From NCBI GenBank assembly GCA_050018455.1, contig JBEKAA010000005.1, positions 1 to 64,000 on the forward strand: a stretch of DNA of 64,000 nucleotides, read 5' to 3'. Origin of the DNA: RBG-13-68-16 sp050018455. Its GTDB lineage: Bacteria; Acidobacteriota; Thermoanaerobaculia; Thermoanaerobaculales; Thermoanaerobaculaceae. Below the pieces are notes generated by a model. That model saw only the letters and a list, made by a program, of their open reading frames with translations. It was not told the DNA's origin and searched no databases. Positions 52,995 through 62,357 of the stretch are shown here, piece by piece (positions within the stretch are counted from its first letter, which is position 1; each line of letters begins with the position of its first letter). Made by a program: the position numbers and the translations under genes.

Positions 52995-55028
52995 ATGCGC
53001 CCTGACCAGCCGAAGCCCGGACCGGCGGGTGTCCCCGAGGAGCCGGCTCACGTCCCGAGCGTCGTCGAGGGGGTCAGGCGCGCCCTTTTCGGCAAGCCCA
53101 GGGACCTGCACGACCCCAACGTCTTCCACAAGCTCTCGCTGATGGCGTTCCTGGCCTGGGTCGGCCTCGGCGCCGACGGTCTGTCGTCTTCCTCGTACGG
53201 GCCCGACGAGGCGTTCAGGGCACTCCCGGGCCACGAGTACCTCGCGTTCTTTCTGGCCATCATGATCGCGATCACCGTCGGGGTGATCTCCTTCTGCTAC
53301 AGCCTGGTGGTCGAGCACTTCCCGTCGGGCGGCGGCGGGTTCGTGGTCGCGAGCCAGCTCCTAGGTCCTGTCGCGGGAGTGGTTTCTGGGTCTGCGTTGG
53401 TCGTGGACTACGTGCTCACCATCACGGTGTCGATCTGCTCCGGGGTGGACGCGATCCTCTCGTTCCTTCCGCTCGCGTGGCAGGCCTACAAGGTGCCCTT
53501 TGATGTGGTCGTCCTCGCGGCCCTGCTGGTGCTCAACCTGAGGGGCATCAAGGAATCCATCGAGATCCTGCTGCCGATCTTCATGGTGTTCGTGGTCACC
53601 CACCTTGTGCTCGTCGGATACGGCATCCTCGCGCATGCCTCCACGATGCCGCAGGTGCTGCACCAGACCCACGCGAGCCTCCAGGCCGACATCGGCAAGC
53701 TGGGTTTCGTGGCCGTGCTCCTGCTGTTCATGCGCTCGTACTCGCTGGGGGCCGGCACCTACACCGGGATCGAGGCGGTCTCGAACGGCGTGCAGATCCT
53801 GAAGGAGCCGCGCGTCGCGACCGCCAAGCGGACGATGGTCTACATGGCGCTCTCCCTGACCTTCACCGCCGGCGGCATCATCTTCTGCTACCTGCTCTGG
53901 AATGCCTCTCCGGTCGAGGGCAAGACGATGAACGCCGTCTTGCTGGAGCGGGTCTTCTCCTCGTGGACCCTCGGCGGGTGGCAGGTCGGCGCATGGATCG
54001 TGATCCTCACCCTGCTGTCGGAGGGCGCGCTCCTCTTCGTCGCCGCGCAGACCGGCTTCATCGACGGCCCGCGCGTGCTCGCCAACATGGCGATGGACTC
54101 CTGGGTGCCGCACCGGTTCGCGAACCTCTCCGAGCGTCTGGTCAGCCAGAACGGCGTGCTGGTCATGGGTGTCGCCTCCGCCCTGCTGATGCTGTACACG
54201 AAAGGCAACGTCTCGTTCCTCGTCATCCTGTACTCGATCAACGTCTTCGTGACGTTCACGCTGACCGAGACCGGAATGTGGCGGTTCTGGTTCACCCACC
54301 GCAAGACCGAGAAGCGGTGGCTGCGCAACCTCTCGGTCCACTCCGTCGGCTGGATGCTCTGCGTCTCGATCCTGACCGTGATCTGCTTCGAGAAGTTCCG
54401 GGAAGGCGGCTGGCTCACGCTGTTCATCACATCCTCGTTCATCGTGATGTGCCTGGCCGTGAAGAGGCACTACACCAGCGTCCGTTCCGAAATCGAGCAG
54501 CTCGACGCCGTTTTCGAACAGCTGCCGTCCGGAGCGGGACCGGCCGGCGCGGCCAGGATAGACGGCCGTCAGCCCGTCGCGGCGCTGCTGGTGTCGGGGT
54601 ACGGCGGCCTTGGCGTCCACTCGCTCCTCTCGGTCCAGCGGCTCTTCCCCGGCACGTTCAAGAACGTCCTCTTCCTTTCGGTAGGCACGGTGGACTCCGG
54701 TGCGTTCAAGGGGAAGAACCAGCTCGAGGCGCTTTCCTCGAACACCGAGAAGAACCTGCAGCGCTACGTCGATCTCGCGCGGCGTCTGGGAATCAACGCC
54801 GAGTACCGCTACAGGATCGCGACCGACGTCGTGGAGGAGGCGGAGCAACTCTGTCTGGAAGTCGGCAAGCAGTACCCGCGCACCGTCTTCTTCCTGGGCA
54901 AGCTGATCTTCGCCCACGAACGCCTGTCGTACAAGTTCCTGCACAACGACACGGCGTTCGCGATCCAAAGGCGGCTGCAGTTCTCGGGGCTACAGACGGT
55001 CGTCCTCCCCATCCGCATGCGCATTTAG
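52995..55028 (+). CDS. KimA-like APC-superfamily permease with Usp-like tail
   Basis: A 677-residue permease with about 12 helices from residue ~48 to 495 and a soluble C-terminal region of ~150 residues. The first helix holds VGLGADGLSSSSYGPDEAFRAL, the signature of the KimA (YdaO) high-affinity potassium/proton symporters. SEGALLFVAAQTGFIDGPRVLANMA is a second conserved block. The tail (AALLVSGYGGLGVHSLLSV...FKNVLFLSVG) resembles a universal-stress-like domain, where c-di-AMP binds in Firmicutes KimA. The potassium role is inferred from family. Confidence 0.85.
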   Translation: MRPDQPKPGPAGVPEEPAHVPSVVEGVRRALFGKPRDLHDPNVFHKLSLMAFLAWVGLGADGLSSSSYGPDEAFRALPGHEYLAFFLAIMIAITVGVISFCYSLVVEHFPSGGGGFVVASQLLGPVAGVVSGSALVVDYVLTITVSICSGVDAILSFLPLAWQAYKVPFDVVVLAALLVLNLRGIKESIEILLPIFMVFVVTHLVLVGYGILAHASTMPQVLHQTHASLQADIGKLGFVAVLLLFMRSYSLGAGTYTGIEAVSNGVQILKEPRVATAKRTMVYMALSLTFTAGGIIFCYLLWNASPVEGKTMNAVLLERVFSSWTLGGWQVGAWIVILTLLSEGALLFVAAQTGFIDGPRVLANMAMDSWVPHRFANLSERLVSQNGVLVMGVASALLMLYTKGNVSFLVILYSINVFVTFTLTETGMWRFWFTHRKTEKRWLRNLSVHSVGWMLCVSILTVICFEKFREGGWLTLFITSSFIVMCLAVKRHYTSVRSEIEQLDAVFEQLPSGAGPAGAARIDGRQPVAALLVSGYGGLGVHSLLSVQRLFPGTFKNVLFLSVGTVDSGAFKGKNQLEALSSNTEKNLQRYVDLARRLGINAEYRYRIATDVVEEAEQLCLEVGKQYPRTVFFLGKLIFAHERLSYKFLHNDTAFAIQRRLQFSGLQTVVLPIRMRI

Positions 55029-55199
55029 TTCCTGCGGGCGCCGCCGGCGTCGGACCTCTCGCTGCGTTGCGCTCGCCCGCTCGCATCCTCACGTAGCCTC
55101 CGGCTACGCTCCGGTGCGGCCGGCTCGCGCGCCTTGCGATAGGCCCAACGGCGGCGGCGCGGCTACACGCCGCACGCCATCGCCCTGCCTTCGGGGAGA
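55029..55199. other. GC-rich intergenic stretch with small hairpins
   Basis: No gene. It contains GTAGCCTCCGGCTAC (an inverted repeat, 55095-55109) within alternating CTCGC/GCTCG words, possibly another short palindromic repeat or a terminator for the permease gene. Confidence 0.45.
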
Positions 55200-55425
55200 T
55201 TGAGGCGGAAGAAGGAAAAGGGGAAAAGGAAAGAGGTGAGAGGGAAGACGGAAGAGAAAAGACGGACGACGGGACACGTGTTTTGTCTTCCCTCTACCTT
55301 CTACCCTCTGTTTTTCTTCCCTTTTCCCGATGAATTCGCGGTCTTTGAACCTGCGAACTTTCGAACCTTCGAACGGTCCTTTCTCCTCTGCTCCTCAGCC
55401 CCTCCGCTCCTCTGCCTGCCTTCTC
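55200..55425. repeat. Composite array of three short-repeat families
   Basis: A purine-rich heptamer arm (55204-55265: AGGAAAA, GGGGAAA, AGGTGAG, AGGGAAG, ACGGAAG). Its inverse is at 55287-55328, then an octamer arm of CGAACCTT type (55347-55377), then the CTCCTCTG array (55380-55420). The order heptamer, octamer, CTCCTCTG joins all non-G4 families at one site. Confidence 0.85.
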
Positions 55426-55428
55426 AGT

Positions 55429-55863
55429 TTACGGACGACTGTCTTCACGCCGTCGTGGGCGAACCGCGATGGTGCAGCGGGCGACGCACACGAGGTGGCC
55501 ACATTCGTCGGTGATCTCGACGGCGTAGACGTGCGTCGTGCGGCCTCGAAACAGGGGCCGCGCGGTGGCGAGCAAAGAGCCGGCCTGTTTGGCGCGCAGG
55601 TGCGTGGCGTTGAGGTCGACACCGGCGATGGTGTGCGTGCGCAGGTCCACGCTCATGGCCGCGGCAAGCGACGCCGCGGACTCGGCCAGCAGGGCCGACA
55701 CGCCACCGTGCAGCATCCCCAAATGCTGGTGGTGTCGCTCGTCGATCTCCAGCGCGACTTGCATCTCGTCCGGATCGTACTTGGCGACCCGGATTCCGAG
55801 CGGCGCGAACACGGTGCGGGGGTTGCTCCCTTCCACGATGCGGATGAACTCCTCGCGGTCCAC
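55429..55863 (-). CDS. PaaI-type hotdog-fold thioesterase
   Basis: A 144-residue hotdog thioesterase. HLGMLHGGVSALLAESAAS holds the active-site HGG loop with the catalytic acidic residue. GVDLNATHLRAKQAG and TTHVYAVEITDECGHLVCVARCTI complete the fold. It hydrolyses acyl- or aryl-CoA esters, probably as a housekeeping or detoxifying enzyme. GTG 55863 is preferred over 55869 because GGAGG then sits five bases upstream. The stop lies just inside the repeat locus at 55200-55425. Confidence 0.88.
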   Translation of the reverse strand: MDREEFIRIVEGSNPRTVFAPLGIRVAKYDPDEMQVALEIDERHHQHLGMLHGGVSALLAESAASLAAAMSVDLRTHTIAGVDLNATHLRAKQAGSLLATARPLFRGRTTHVYAVEITDECGHLVCVARCTIAVRPRRREDSRP

Positions 55864-55962
55864 GCTCACCTCCACTGATGACCAAGGATAGCGCCCGAGG
55901 CGGGGGGCAGAGGGTAAACGGCGCAAGAACCGCTTTCGTATCTCCTGCAAAGGAGAGATACC

Positions 55963-57018
55963 GTGCCTCGACTGATCCCCCCATTCTCCGCCGCCGTTCT
56001 TGCGACCGGCATCGTCTCTTCTGGCGGTTTGGCGCGGGCGCAGGAGTGTTCCTCGTGGCAACCGATCCAGGTCGCGTCCGGTTCCGGGTCCCTGGCGGCG
56101 GCAGCCTGGGGCAACGGCGAGTTCTGGGCCTTTGGCAACGCCGCGTTCGCCAGCCCGACGGGATCGAGTTGGAGCGACCTCGGGACCGGGCCCTCGATGG
56201 AGCTCGTCCGTGTACGGGTTCTGGGAGGCACGTTTTTCGCGGTCGGCCACTACCTGTACATCTCGACGAGCCCGGACGGGGTCAACTGGACCGGTCGATA
56301 CGGGGTCGAGGGCGGCCCCCCCTCGACTGCGTTGAACGACATCGCGTGGGACGGGTCAACCTACGTCGCCGTGGGTTTCCGACCGACCGAGAGCATGGGA
56401 GCATTCGGCTATCCCGTCATTCTAGTCACCACCAACCTGGTCAGTTGGACGAGCGTTCTGGCCCCGCCTTCCGGCCTCGGACGCGAGGAACTGGACGGCA
56501 TCGTCTGGACGGGTACGCGGTTCGTCGCGGTGGGAAGGTCGGGAAACGACGGTGTTGTCTACGTGAGCGGCGACGGAGGGAGCTGGACGCGGAACGTCGG
56601 CCCCGGCGGCTCCGAAGTCGCTTGGAATGGACACCAACTCGTGGCTCTCGGGGGGTCCGTTCAGCCGTCGGGGACGTGGGCACCCACGATCTGGCGCAGC
56701 GCGGACGGGTTGTCTTGGCAGAGCACTTCAGTCGACCCGAACTGGTCCCTCGCCGCAGTGACGTGGGACGGCGCGCGGTTCGTCGCGGTAGGGGGGACGA
56801 CGGCGTACCCGCCCCAGGCGGTGATCGCGACGAGCTCGGACGGCGTCACGTGGGGACCGAACGAAACGAACGTGTCCGAGAACCTCGTCGCGGTCACCTC
56901 GCATTTTGGGACGACCGTGGCCGTCGGTCTGAACGGTACAGTGCTCACGCAGAGCTGTCCTGGAGGCGAACCAAGGCGGGTGAGGCGCAAGCTGGGGACA
57001 ACGCGAGGAGGTCTTTGA
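55963..57018 (+). CDS. Secreted beta-propeller protein, function unknown
   Basis: A 351-residue exported protein with a signal peptide ending ...GGLARAQ. At least six blades of about 45-50 residues repeat the pattern W-x-G-x-x-FVAVG followed by S-x-DG-x-x-W (for example IVWTGTRFVAVGRSG, VTWDGARFVAVGG, SSDGVTWGP). The fold should be a single sensor-like propeller. Cys residues at the mature N-terminus and near the C-terminus could close the ring. AAAGGAGAG precedes the GTG. No ligand is evident. Confidence 0.8.
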   Translation: MPRLIPPFSAAVLATGIVSSGGLARAQECSSWQPIQVASGSGSLAAAAWGNGEFWAFGNAAFASPTGSSWSDLGTGPSMELVRVRVLGGTFFAVGHYLYISTSPDGVNWTGRYGVEGGPPSTALNDIAWDGSTYVAVGFRPTESMGAFGYPVILVTTNLVSWTSVLAPPSGLGREELDGIVWTGTRFVAVGRSGNDGVVYVSGDGGSWTRNVGPGGSEVAWNGHQLVALGGSVQPSGTWAPTIWRSADGLSWQSTSVDPNWSLAAVTWDGARFVAVGGTTAYPPQAVIATSSDGVTWGPNETNVSENLVAVTSHFGTTVAVGLNGTVLTQSCPGGEPRRVRRKLGTTRGGL

Positions 57019-57159
57019 TCCTGAAGACGGACCTGGCGGTCATTCCCTTGCTACCGCCGGTGTCGGTCCTTGGGCGTCGGACCACGGATGGAACGCACGG
57101 GGCTCGGGGCTCAGGCCGCGAGGTGTCCCCATCGGCCGCTATACTTGCGGCCGGTGGCC

Positions 57160-58362
57160 ATGATGCCAGTTCGTCTCGGGCTCGAGCGGTTGGTTGAGGA
57201 CCCGGCCCTGGTCAACGGCCGGCGAGTTGCCGTGCTGGCAAACCAGGCGTCGGTGACCTCCGACCTCGAGCCGGCGTGGCGTGCGGTCGCGAGAGCGGGC
57301 GCTCAGGTCGTCCGGATCTTCGCGCCGGAGCACGGATTGTGGGGCGTGGCGCAGGACATGGAGGCGGTGGGCGAGGACCGGGAACCGGCGCTCGGCGTGC
57401 CCGTCGTGTCGCTCTACGGTTCGACGGCTGAGACGCTGACACCCCGCCGCGAGCACCTCGCCGGCCTCGACGCCCTGGTCGTGGACCTGCCAGACATCGG
57501 GTGCCGGTACTACACGTTCGCCGCCACGATGGCGCATGCGATGGCGGCGTGCGAGGCGGCGGGGGTCGAGGTGATCGTCTGTGACCGCCCGAACCCGATC
57601 GGCGGCGTCGCTCTCGAGGGCGGACCGGTGCAGCCGGCGTGCCGATCATTCGTCTCAGAGCTTCCGCTGCCGGTGCGCCACGGCATGACGCTCGGCGAGG
57701 TCGCGCTGCTGTTGCGGTCCGCCCGTCACCCGGCGCTGTCCCTCTCCGTGCTGACGTGCGAGGGGTGGCGCCGGGACGACTGGTGGGACGAAACCGGGCT
57801 GCCATGGGTGGCGCCGTCGCCGAACATGCCGTCGCTCACCACCGTGGCGGTATACCCGGGCGCGTGCCTCGTCGAGGCGACCAACCTCTCGGAGGGGCGC
57901 GGCACGACGCGTCCGTTTCAACTCATCGGGGCCCCGTGGCTGGATGGCGAGACCCTTGCGGAGCACCTGGGAGCGGCGGGCGTGCCGGGCGCGCGCTTTC
58001 GCGCCACGAGGTTCCGCCCGCAGTTCGGCAAGCACGCCGGCTCGGTGTGCAACGGTGTCGAGTGGCACGTGACCGATCGGGACGCCATGCGGCCGCTGGA
58101 GCTGGGGGTCAGGCTGCTGGCGGAGGTGCGGGCGCTGCACCCTGAGAAATTCTCATGGCGGTGCGAGGCGTACGAGTTCGTGGCCGACATGCCCACCATC
58201 GACCTCCTCACGGGCTCGGCCGCGGCACGCGATGTGATCGAGGGCCGGGCCGCGGCGGACGGTGTTTTCGGCCGATGGCGTTCGTATTGCAGCGAGTTCA
58301 ACACGCTGCGGGCCGGTGTCCTTCTGTACCCGGCCATGGAACAAGACCGACCTAGCGGGTAG
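57160..58362 (+). CDS. DUF1343 / NamZ-like exo-beta-N-acetylmuramidase
   Basis: A 400-residue protein of the family (formerly DUF1343) that contains NamZ, which releases MurNAc from peptidoglycan ends. It opens with RLGLERLVEDPALVNGRRVAVLANQASV. FAPEHGLWGVAQDMEAVG, DLPDIGCRYYTFAATM, VCDRPNPIGGVALEGG, APSPNMPSLTTVAVYPGACLVEATNLSEGRGTTRPF and FSWRCEAYEF are the conserved blocks. No signal peptide is visible. TATACT (57140-57145) is a -10 candidate; GTG 57154 is an alternative start. The stop overlaps the convergent glycosyltransferase stop by 11 bases. Confidence 0.9.
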   Translation: MMPVRLGLERLVEDPALVNGRRVAVLANQASVTSDLEPAWRAVARAGAQVVRIFAPEHGLWGVAQDMEAVGEDREPALGVPVVSLYGSTAETLTPRREHLAGLDALVVDLPDIGCRYYTFAATMAHAMAACEAAGVEVIVCDRPNPIGGVALEGGPVQPACRSFVSELPLPVRHGMTLGEVALLLRSARHPALSLSVLTCEGWRRDDWWDETGLPWVAPSPNMPSLTTVAVYPGACLVEATNLSEGRGTTRPFQLIGAPWLDGETLAEHLGAAGVPGARFRATRFRPQFGKHAGSVCNGVEWHVTDRDAMRPLELGVRLLAEVRALHPEKFSWRCEAYEFVADMPTIDLLTGSAAARDVIEGRAAADGVFGRWRSYCSEFNTLRAGVLLYPAMEQDRPSG

Positions 58363-60373
58363 AGCCCGGCGCCGGCAGGGGTCTGGGGTAGGAGTACACG
58401 GCGGGGGCGTTCGCCCCGCGGATGACCGATGCGTAGGCGATGAACGATGCGCCCCTCGTCAATGCGGAGACCTGGGCCGATCCGGCCTCGAGCCTTCCAG
58501 CGCCGAACCGCGCGAAGAGATCGTCCACCTGCGTGAAGCGATACGGATCGAGTTGCCGCTGGAAGCTGCCGAGCGAATGGTAGCCGTCGTCGAACGCCTC
58601 GATCCGGATCCTGATCGGAAACTCCGTCAGGTTGAACACGCCGAGGTTCGTGCGAACCCCGATGTCGCGATTCGGATCGTGGGCCAGCTCATCGAAGCGG
58701 ACGATCTCGTTCGTGTGGGCGATCGCCTCGCCGCCGAGCGCAGGGATCAACGGAACGGCCGTGCCGGCGAGACTCACGTTCGACGTCAGGCTCCGCACCA
58801 CGACCTGACCCCCCTCGGCAGAAACCTTCAGGGCGCCGGTACCGTGCTTGTCGAAGATCTCGCCTACGGCGTCCTGCCACTCCAGGCGTTGCCGCGGTTC
58901 GAGGAGGACCACTTTTCGGTCGGGGTTGTCGCGATCGCTCGCGGTCAGGTGCAGCTCGAACGTGGTGCGGACGCTCCGTGCGTGAGGGTTCTCGATCGCG
59001 AGGTGGGTCTGCCAGACCGCCCCGGCACGGCCTCCGGCGTTGGCGACCGGCAGGACCCAAAGCGGCGGCTGTGAAGGCAGGCCAGCGGGTCTTTGCGGCG
59101 CGCCGGATCGAGCCGCAGCGGTCGGAAGAGCCTCCGCGGTTCCCTGCCACAAGGCGGTGGCTAGGCTCCGTGGTCCGAGCGCATCGCGGACCTCGCCCCG
59201 CACCATCGTCAATCCCACGAGGAGGTACATCACGGCTACCGAAGCCACGGCGAAGCGGCGCCAACGGACCGATTCCCTCGCGGCGACGAGGACGGCCATG
59301 GGTGACAGAGCGATGAGCGCTCGGGCGTACGCCCATGCCTCGCCATAGACGGCGCTGGCGAGGAAGACGCCCAGCAATGCGAACGCAACGAAGGTCAGCG
59401 CTGGAGCGTCTAGGGTTCTCGGCCTCGACGCCAGCACCAGCAGGGCCCACGTGGCGGCAAGGACGGCCAGCGTTCCAAACAGCTCCATCCACCACCAATG
59501 GTGTCCGCGAAACACAAGCGCCAGTTTGTTTGGCAGCCACGCGAAGGGCAGATAGAAGTTGCCGGCGCCGGTGTCGAACGCCGTGCCGAAAACGTGCTTG
59601 AGATGGAATTGCCAGCCGACTCCGAAGGCGGCCGGGACCCCAGCGAACGCGGCGGCCGATGCGAGCCGCCGGCGGCGAGCGTCGTCGACGGCCATGGCGA
59701 CGGCCGCCAGGATTGCAGTCTCGCGGGTGAGCACCGCGACCACCGCGAGGGCGAGGGCCGGGAGCCGGTGACCCCTGCTGTGAAGGTAGAGGGAAGCCAG
59801 CATGAAGAAGAGTGCCGCTCCATCGGGCGTGGTCCTCAGGATCGCGGCCGCGGTGCCGCCGCTGCCGGCCGCGAGGAGAGCCCACCACGGGGAGTGGCCC
59901 TCGTCCTGCAGCCACCTCCCGATCAGGTACACGGCGCCGATCGCGAACCCCCAGCACAGGAGCTGGTAGGCGACGATCGCCGCCGGCGCGTGCCCGAGGG
60001 CCAGGATCCACGCCAGTGCCGGCACCATGATGCGCGTGGCGCGGTACCACGGTGTATCCAGGTAGTGCGGGGTATCGAAGTGCCGTAGGAACGGATCGGT
60101 GGCGAGCGCGGCGTACATCTGGCCGTCATACCCCCAGGGGCCTGCCGTGGGAATGGACGCGAACGCAGGAGGCAGCTGTGCCCGGGCGCCGACGACGATA
60201 AGGGCGCGCACGTCGGAGCCGTAGCGTGCGCGGGTCACGACGAGGATGACAAGGGACCACGCCAGTACGACCGCGAGCGTCACGAAGAAGGGAGAGCTGT
60301 TCCTGGCGACCGCCTCCGTCAGGAAATTCCGCCCCCTCGCAAACTTTACGAGCCGAGAAACACCCCGGGCCAT
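58352..60373 (-). CDS. Polytopic membrane protein, GT-C glycosyltransferase-like
   Basis: A 673-residue protein. About 10-11 helices occupy residues ~35-425, with a first loop containing GPWGYDGQMYAALATDPFLRHFDTPHYL. This loop shape (acidic GYDG/Q motif) is typical of GT-C sugar transferases using lipid-linked donors. The C-terminal ~240 residues are soluble and beta-rich (WQTHLAIENPHARSVRTTFELHL, ALTRGASFIAYASVIRG), like an extracytoplasmic Ig-like domain. The longer frame from 60409 would begin inside the palindromic repeat, so ATG 60373 is used; neither has a good RBS. Confidence 0.65.
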   Translation of the reverse strand: MARGVSRLVKFARGRNFLTEAVARNSSPFFVTLAVVLAWSLVILVVTRARYGSDVRALIVVGARAQLPPAFASIPTAGPWGYDGQMYAALATDPFLRHFDTPHYLDTPWYRATRIMVPALAWILALGHAPAAIVAYQLLCWGFAIGAVYLIGRWLQDEGHSPWWALLAAGSGGTAAAILRTTPDGAALFFMLASLYLHSRGHRLPALALAVVAVLTRETAILAAVAMAVDDARRRRLASAAAFAGVPAAFGVGWQFHLKHVFGTAFDTGAGNFYLPFAWLPNKLALVFRGHHWWWMELFGTLAVLAATWALLVLASRPRTLDAPALTFVAFALLGVFLASAVYGEAWAYARALIALSPMAVLVAARESVRWRRFAVASVAVMYLLVGLTMVRGEVRDALGPRSLATALWQGTAEALPTAAARSGAPQRPAGLPSQPPLWVLPVANAGGRAGAVWQTHLAIENPHARSVRTTFELHLTASDRDNPDRKVVLLEPRQRLEWQDAVGEIFDKHGTGALKVSAEGGQVVVRSLTSNVSLAGTAVPLIPALGGEAIAHTNEIVRFDELAHDPNRDIGVRTNLGVFNLTEFPIRIRIEAFDDGYHSLGSFQRQLDPYRFTQVDDLFARFGAGRLEAGSAQVSALTRGASFIAYASVIRGANAPAVYSYPRPLPAPGSTR

Positions 60374-60382
60374 CAAAGCCAC

Positions 60383-60509
60383 TGTCATTGCGAGGAGTCC
60401 TGAGCGCATGCGAGGGACGACGAATCAATCCCCCCAAGGCTTGCAGGGTGCCGGGAGATTGCTTCGTTGCCCGGCCCGCCTCCGGCGATCAGGGCGCCTC
60501 GCAATGACA
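60383..60509. repeat. GTCATTGCGAGG palindromic repeat
   Basis: A 127-bp element with ends TGTCATTGCGAGG and CCTCGCAATGACA, of the same class as 5461, 14189, 24249 and 24514. It lies at the start of the minus-strand glycosyltransferase gene and contributes ten codons if the upstream ATG is used. Confidence 0.85.
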
Positions 60510-60755
60510 CGGTTGGCGAGGAGACTCTCAGGACAATGACGCCGATGTCTCTCACGTCCTCCTCATAGGCTCACGCAGACATCCGCCCGGCTCACCGGCA
60601 GCAAGCCGGGGGGCGTCCGGTGGCGCACCGATTGTAAGGCACGGAGCATCCCGTCCCGTCGCCGGGCTCCGGTCGTATAAACTGGCCATCCTGAGCAGCT
60701 CGTGGACCGGCGCGTGACGTGAACCCGGGGTTGCCGTTGTCAGGGAGGCGGTGGC
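60510..60755. other. Upstream region of the methyltransferase-glycosyltransferase gene
   Basis: No ORF of note. It contains TATAAA at 60676-60681 as a possible -10 box and GGGAGG seven bases before the GTG at 60756. Confidence 0.5.
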
Positions 60756-62357
60756 GTGGACAGGCGCAAGCAGGGCGAAGGCGGTCGGCAGCAGTCGCTC
60801 TTCTCGGAGACAGCGGTTTCCGGGCCTGCCGGTGGCAGCCCGGCCGCCGCCGGCGGCGTATCTCCCGCCGGTGCGGCTCGCGCCCTCGACCCCGGTTCGT
60901 TTGGTGAGGGCGTGGAGGGGAGGGCGGACCAGGCGCGCGATGTCTACACGCGGGCGCGGGTCGCGCACTGGGACGAGGTAGCGCGTTCCCTCGACCGCTG
61001 GCAGGGACTGGGCGGCGGCTACCACCGGCGTCTGGCGCATGTCTGCCGGAACCTGATCCCTGAAGGAAGGAGCGTGATCGAGCTCGGCTGCGGCGAGGGC
61101 GACCTCCTGGCCGCACTGAAGCCGTCGTTCGGCGTCGGGCTCGACTTCTCCGGCGAGATGGTCCGGAGGGCGACGGCGCGCCACCCCGGGCTGCACTTCA
61201 TCAGGGCGGATGTCCACGACCTCTCCGACCTCGAAGGCGAGTTCGACGCGGTCGTGCTCTCCGACTTGGCCAACGACGTCTGGGACGTGCAGGGCGTGCT
61301 CGAGCAGATCCGCCGCCTCTCGGGAAGGCACACGCGCATCATCGTCAACTCCTACAGCCACCTTTGGGAGGCGCCGCTGTCGGCGGCCGCGCGCCTCCGT
61401 CTGACCAAGCCGAACCTGCCGCAGAACTGGCTGACCCGCGCCGACCTCACCAATCTGCTTCGCCTCACGGGGTTCGACGTCGTCCGGCAGTGGAACGAGG
61501 TCCTCTGGCCGCTCCGCACGCCGCTGCTCGAAGGTCTGTGCAACAGGTACCTCGTGCGGGTGTGGCCTTTCAGGCCGCTTGCTCTCGCCAGTTTCATCGT
61601 CGCGCGGCTCGCCCCGGAACCGGCGACCGCCGGCCGCGAACCGCTCGTCTCAGTGATCGTCCCCGCGAGGAACGAGGCGGGGAACGTTCCTGCGATCCTC
61701 GAGCGCATGCCGGAGATGGGACGCGGCACGGAGATCGTGTTCGTCGAGGGCCATTCCTCCGACGACACCTACGACGCATTGGAGACGGGGATCGCCGCTC
61801 ACCCGCAGAAGCGCTGCAAACTTTTCCGGCAAAAGGGCAAGGGGAAGGGCGACGCGGTGCGGCTGGGTTTCACCGAGGCGAGCGGCGAGGTCCTGATGAT
61901 CCTGGACGCAGACCTGACCGTGCCGCCGGAGGACCTGCCGCGCTTCTTCCGGGCGCTCGTGGACGGCAAGGGGGAGTTCATCAACGGGGTCCGCCTCGTG
62001 TACCCCATGGAGCGGCAGGCCATGCGGTTTGCGAATCTGCTGGGCAACAAATTCTTCTCGATGGCGTTCTCGTGGTTACTGGGCCAGCCGGTCAAGGACA
62101 CCTTGTGTGGCACCAAGGCGCTCTGGAAGGACGACTACCGGGCGATCGCCGCAAACCGCTCCTATTTCGGGGAGTTCGACCCATTCGGCGACTTCGACTT
62201 GCTCTTCGGAGCGGCGCGGCTGAACCTCAAGTTCGCCGAAGTTCCGATACGCTACCGCGAGCGGAAGTACGGCACGACCAACATCCGGCGCTGGCGGCAC
62301 GGCTGGCTGCTCCTCAAGATGGTGACGTTCGGCGCGGGACGGGTGAAGTTCGTCTGA
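60756..62357 (+). CDS. Fusion of SAM methyltransferase and GT2 glycosyltransferase
   Basis: A 533-residue two-domain protein. Residues ~65-265 are a class I SAM methyltransferase (VIELGCGEGDLLAALKP as motif I, FIRADVHDLSD, VVLSDLANDVWD). Residues ~290-533 are a GT2 domain of the dolichyl-phosphate-mannose/DPG synthase type (LVSVIVPARNEAGNVPAILER, IVFVEGHSSDDTYDAL, KGKGDAVRLGF, MILDADLTVPPEDLP, FGDFDLLFGAARL, RYRERKYGTTNIRRW). The first ~60 residues are low-complexity. It likely makes a lipid-linked sugar and methylates a glycan or lipid. Its TGA overlaps the next ATG (TGATG). Confidence 0.9.
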   Translation: MDRRKQGEGGRQQSLFSETAVSGPAGGSPAAAGGVSPAGAARALDPGSFGEGVEGRADQARDVYTRARVAHWDEVARSLDRWQGLGGGYHRRLAHVCRNLIPEGRSVIELGCGEGDLLAALKPSFGVGLDFSGEMVRRATARHPGLHFIRADVHDLSDLEGEFDAVVLSDLANDVWDVQGVLEQIRRLSGRHTRIIVNSYSHLWEAPLSAAARLRLTKPNLPQNWLTRADLTNLLRLTGFDVVRQWNEVLWPLRTPLLEGLCNRYLVRVWPFRPLALASFIVARLAPEPATAGREPLVSVIVPARNEAGNVPAILERMPEMGRGTEIVFVEGHSSDDTYDALETGIAAHPQKRCKLFRQKGKGKGDAVRLGFTEASGEVLMILDADLTVPPEDLPRFFRALVDGKGEFINGVRLVYPMERQAMRFANLLGNKFFSMAFSWLLGQPVKDTLCGTKALWKDDYRAIAANRSYFGEFDPFGDFDLLFGAARLNLKFAEVPIRYRERKYGTTNIRRWRHGWLLLKMVTFGAGRVKFV

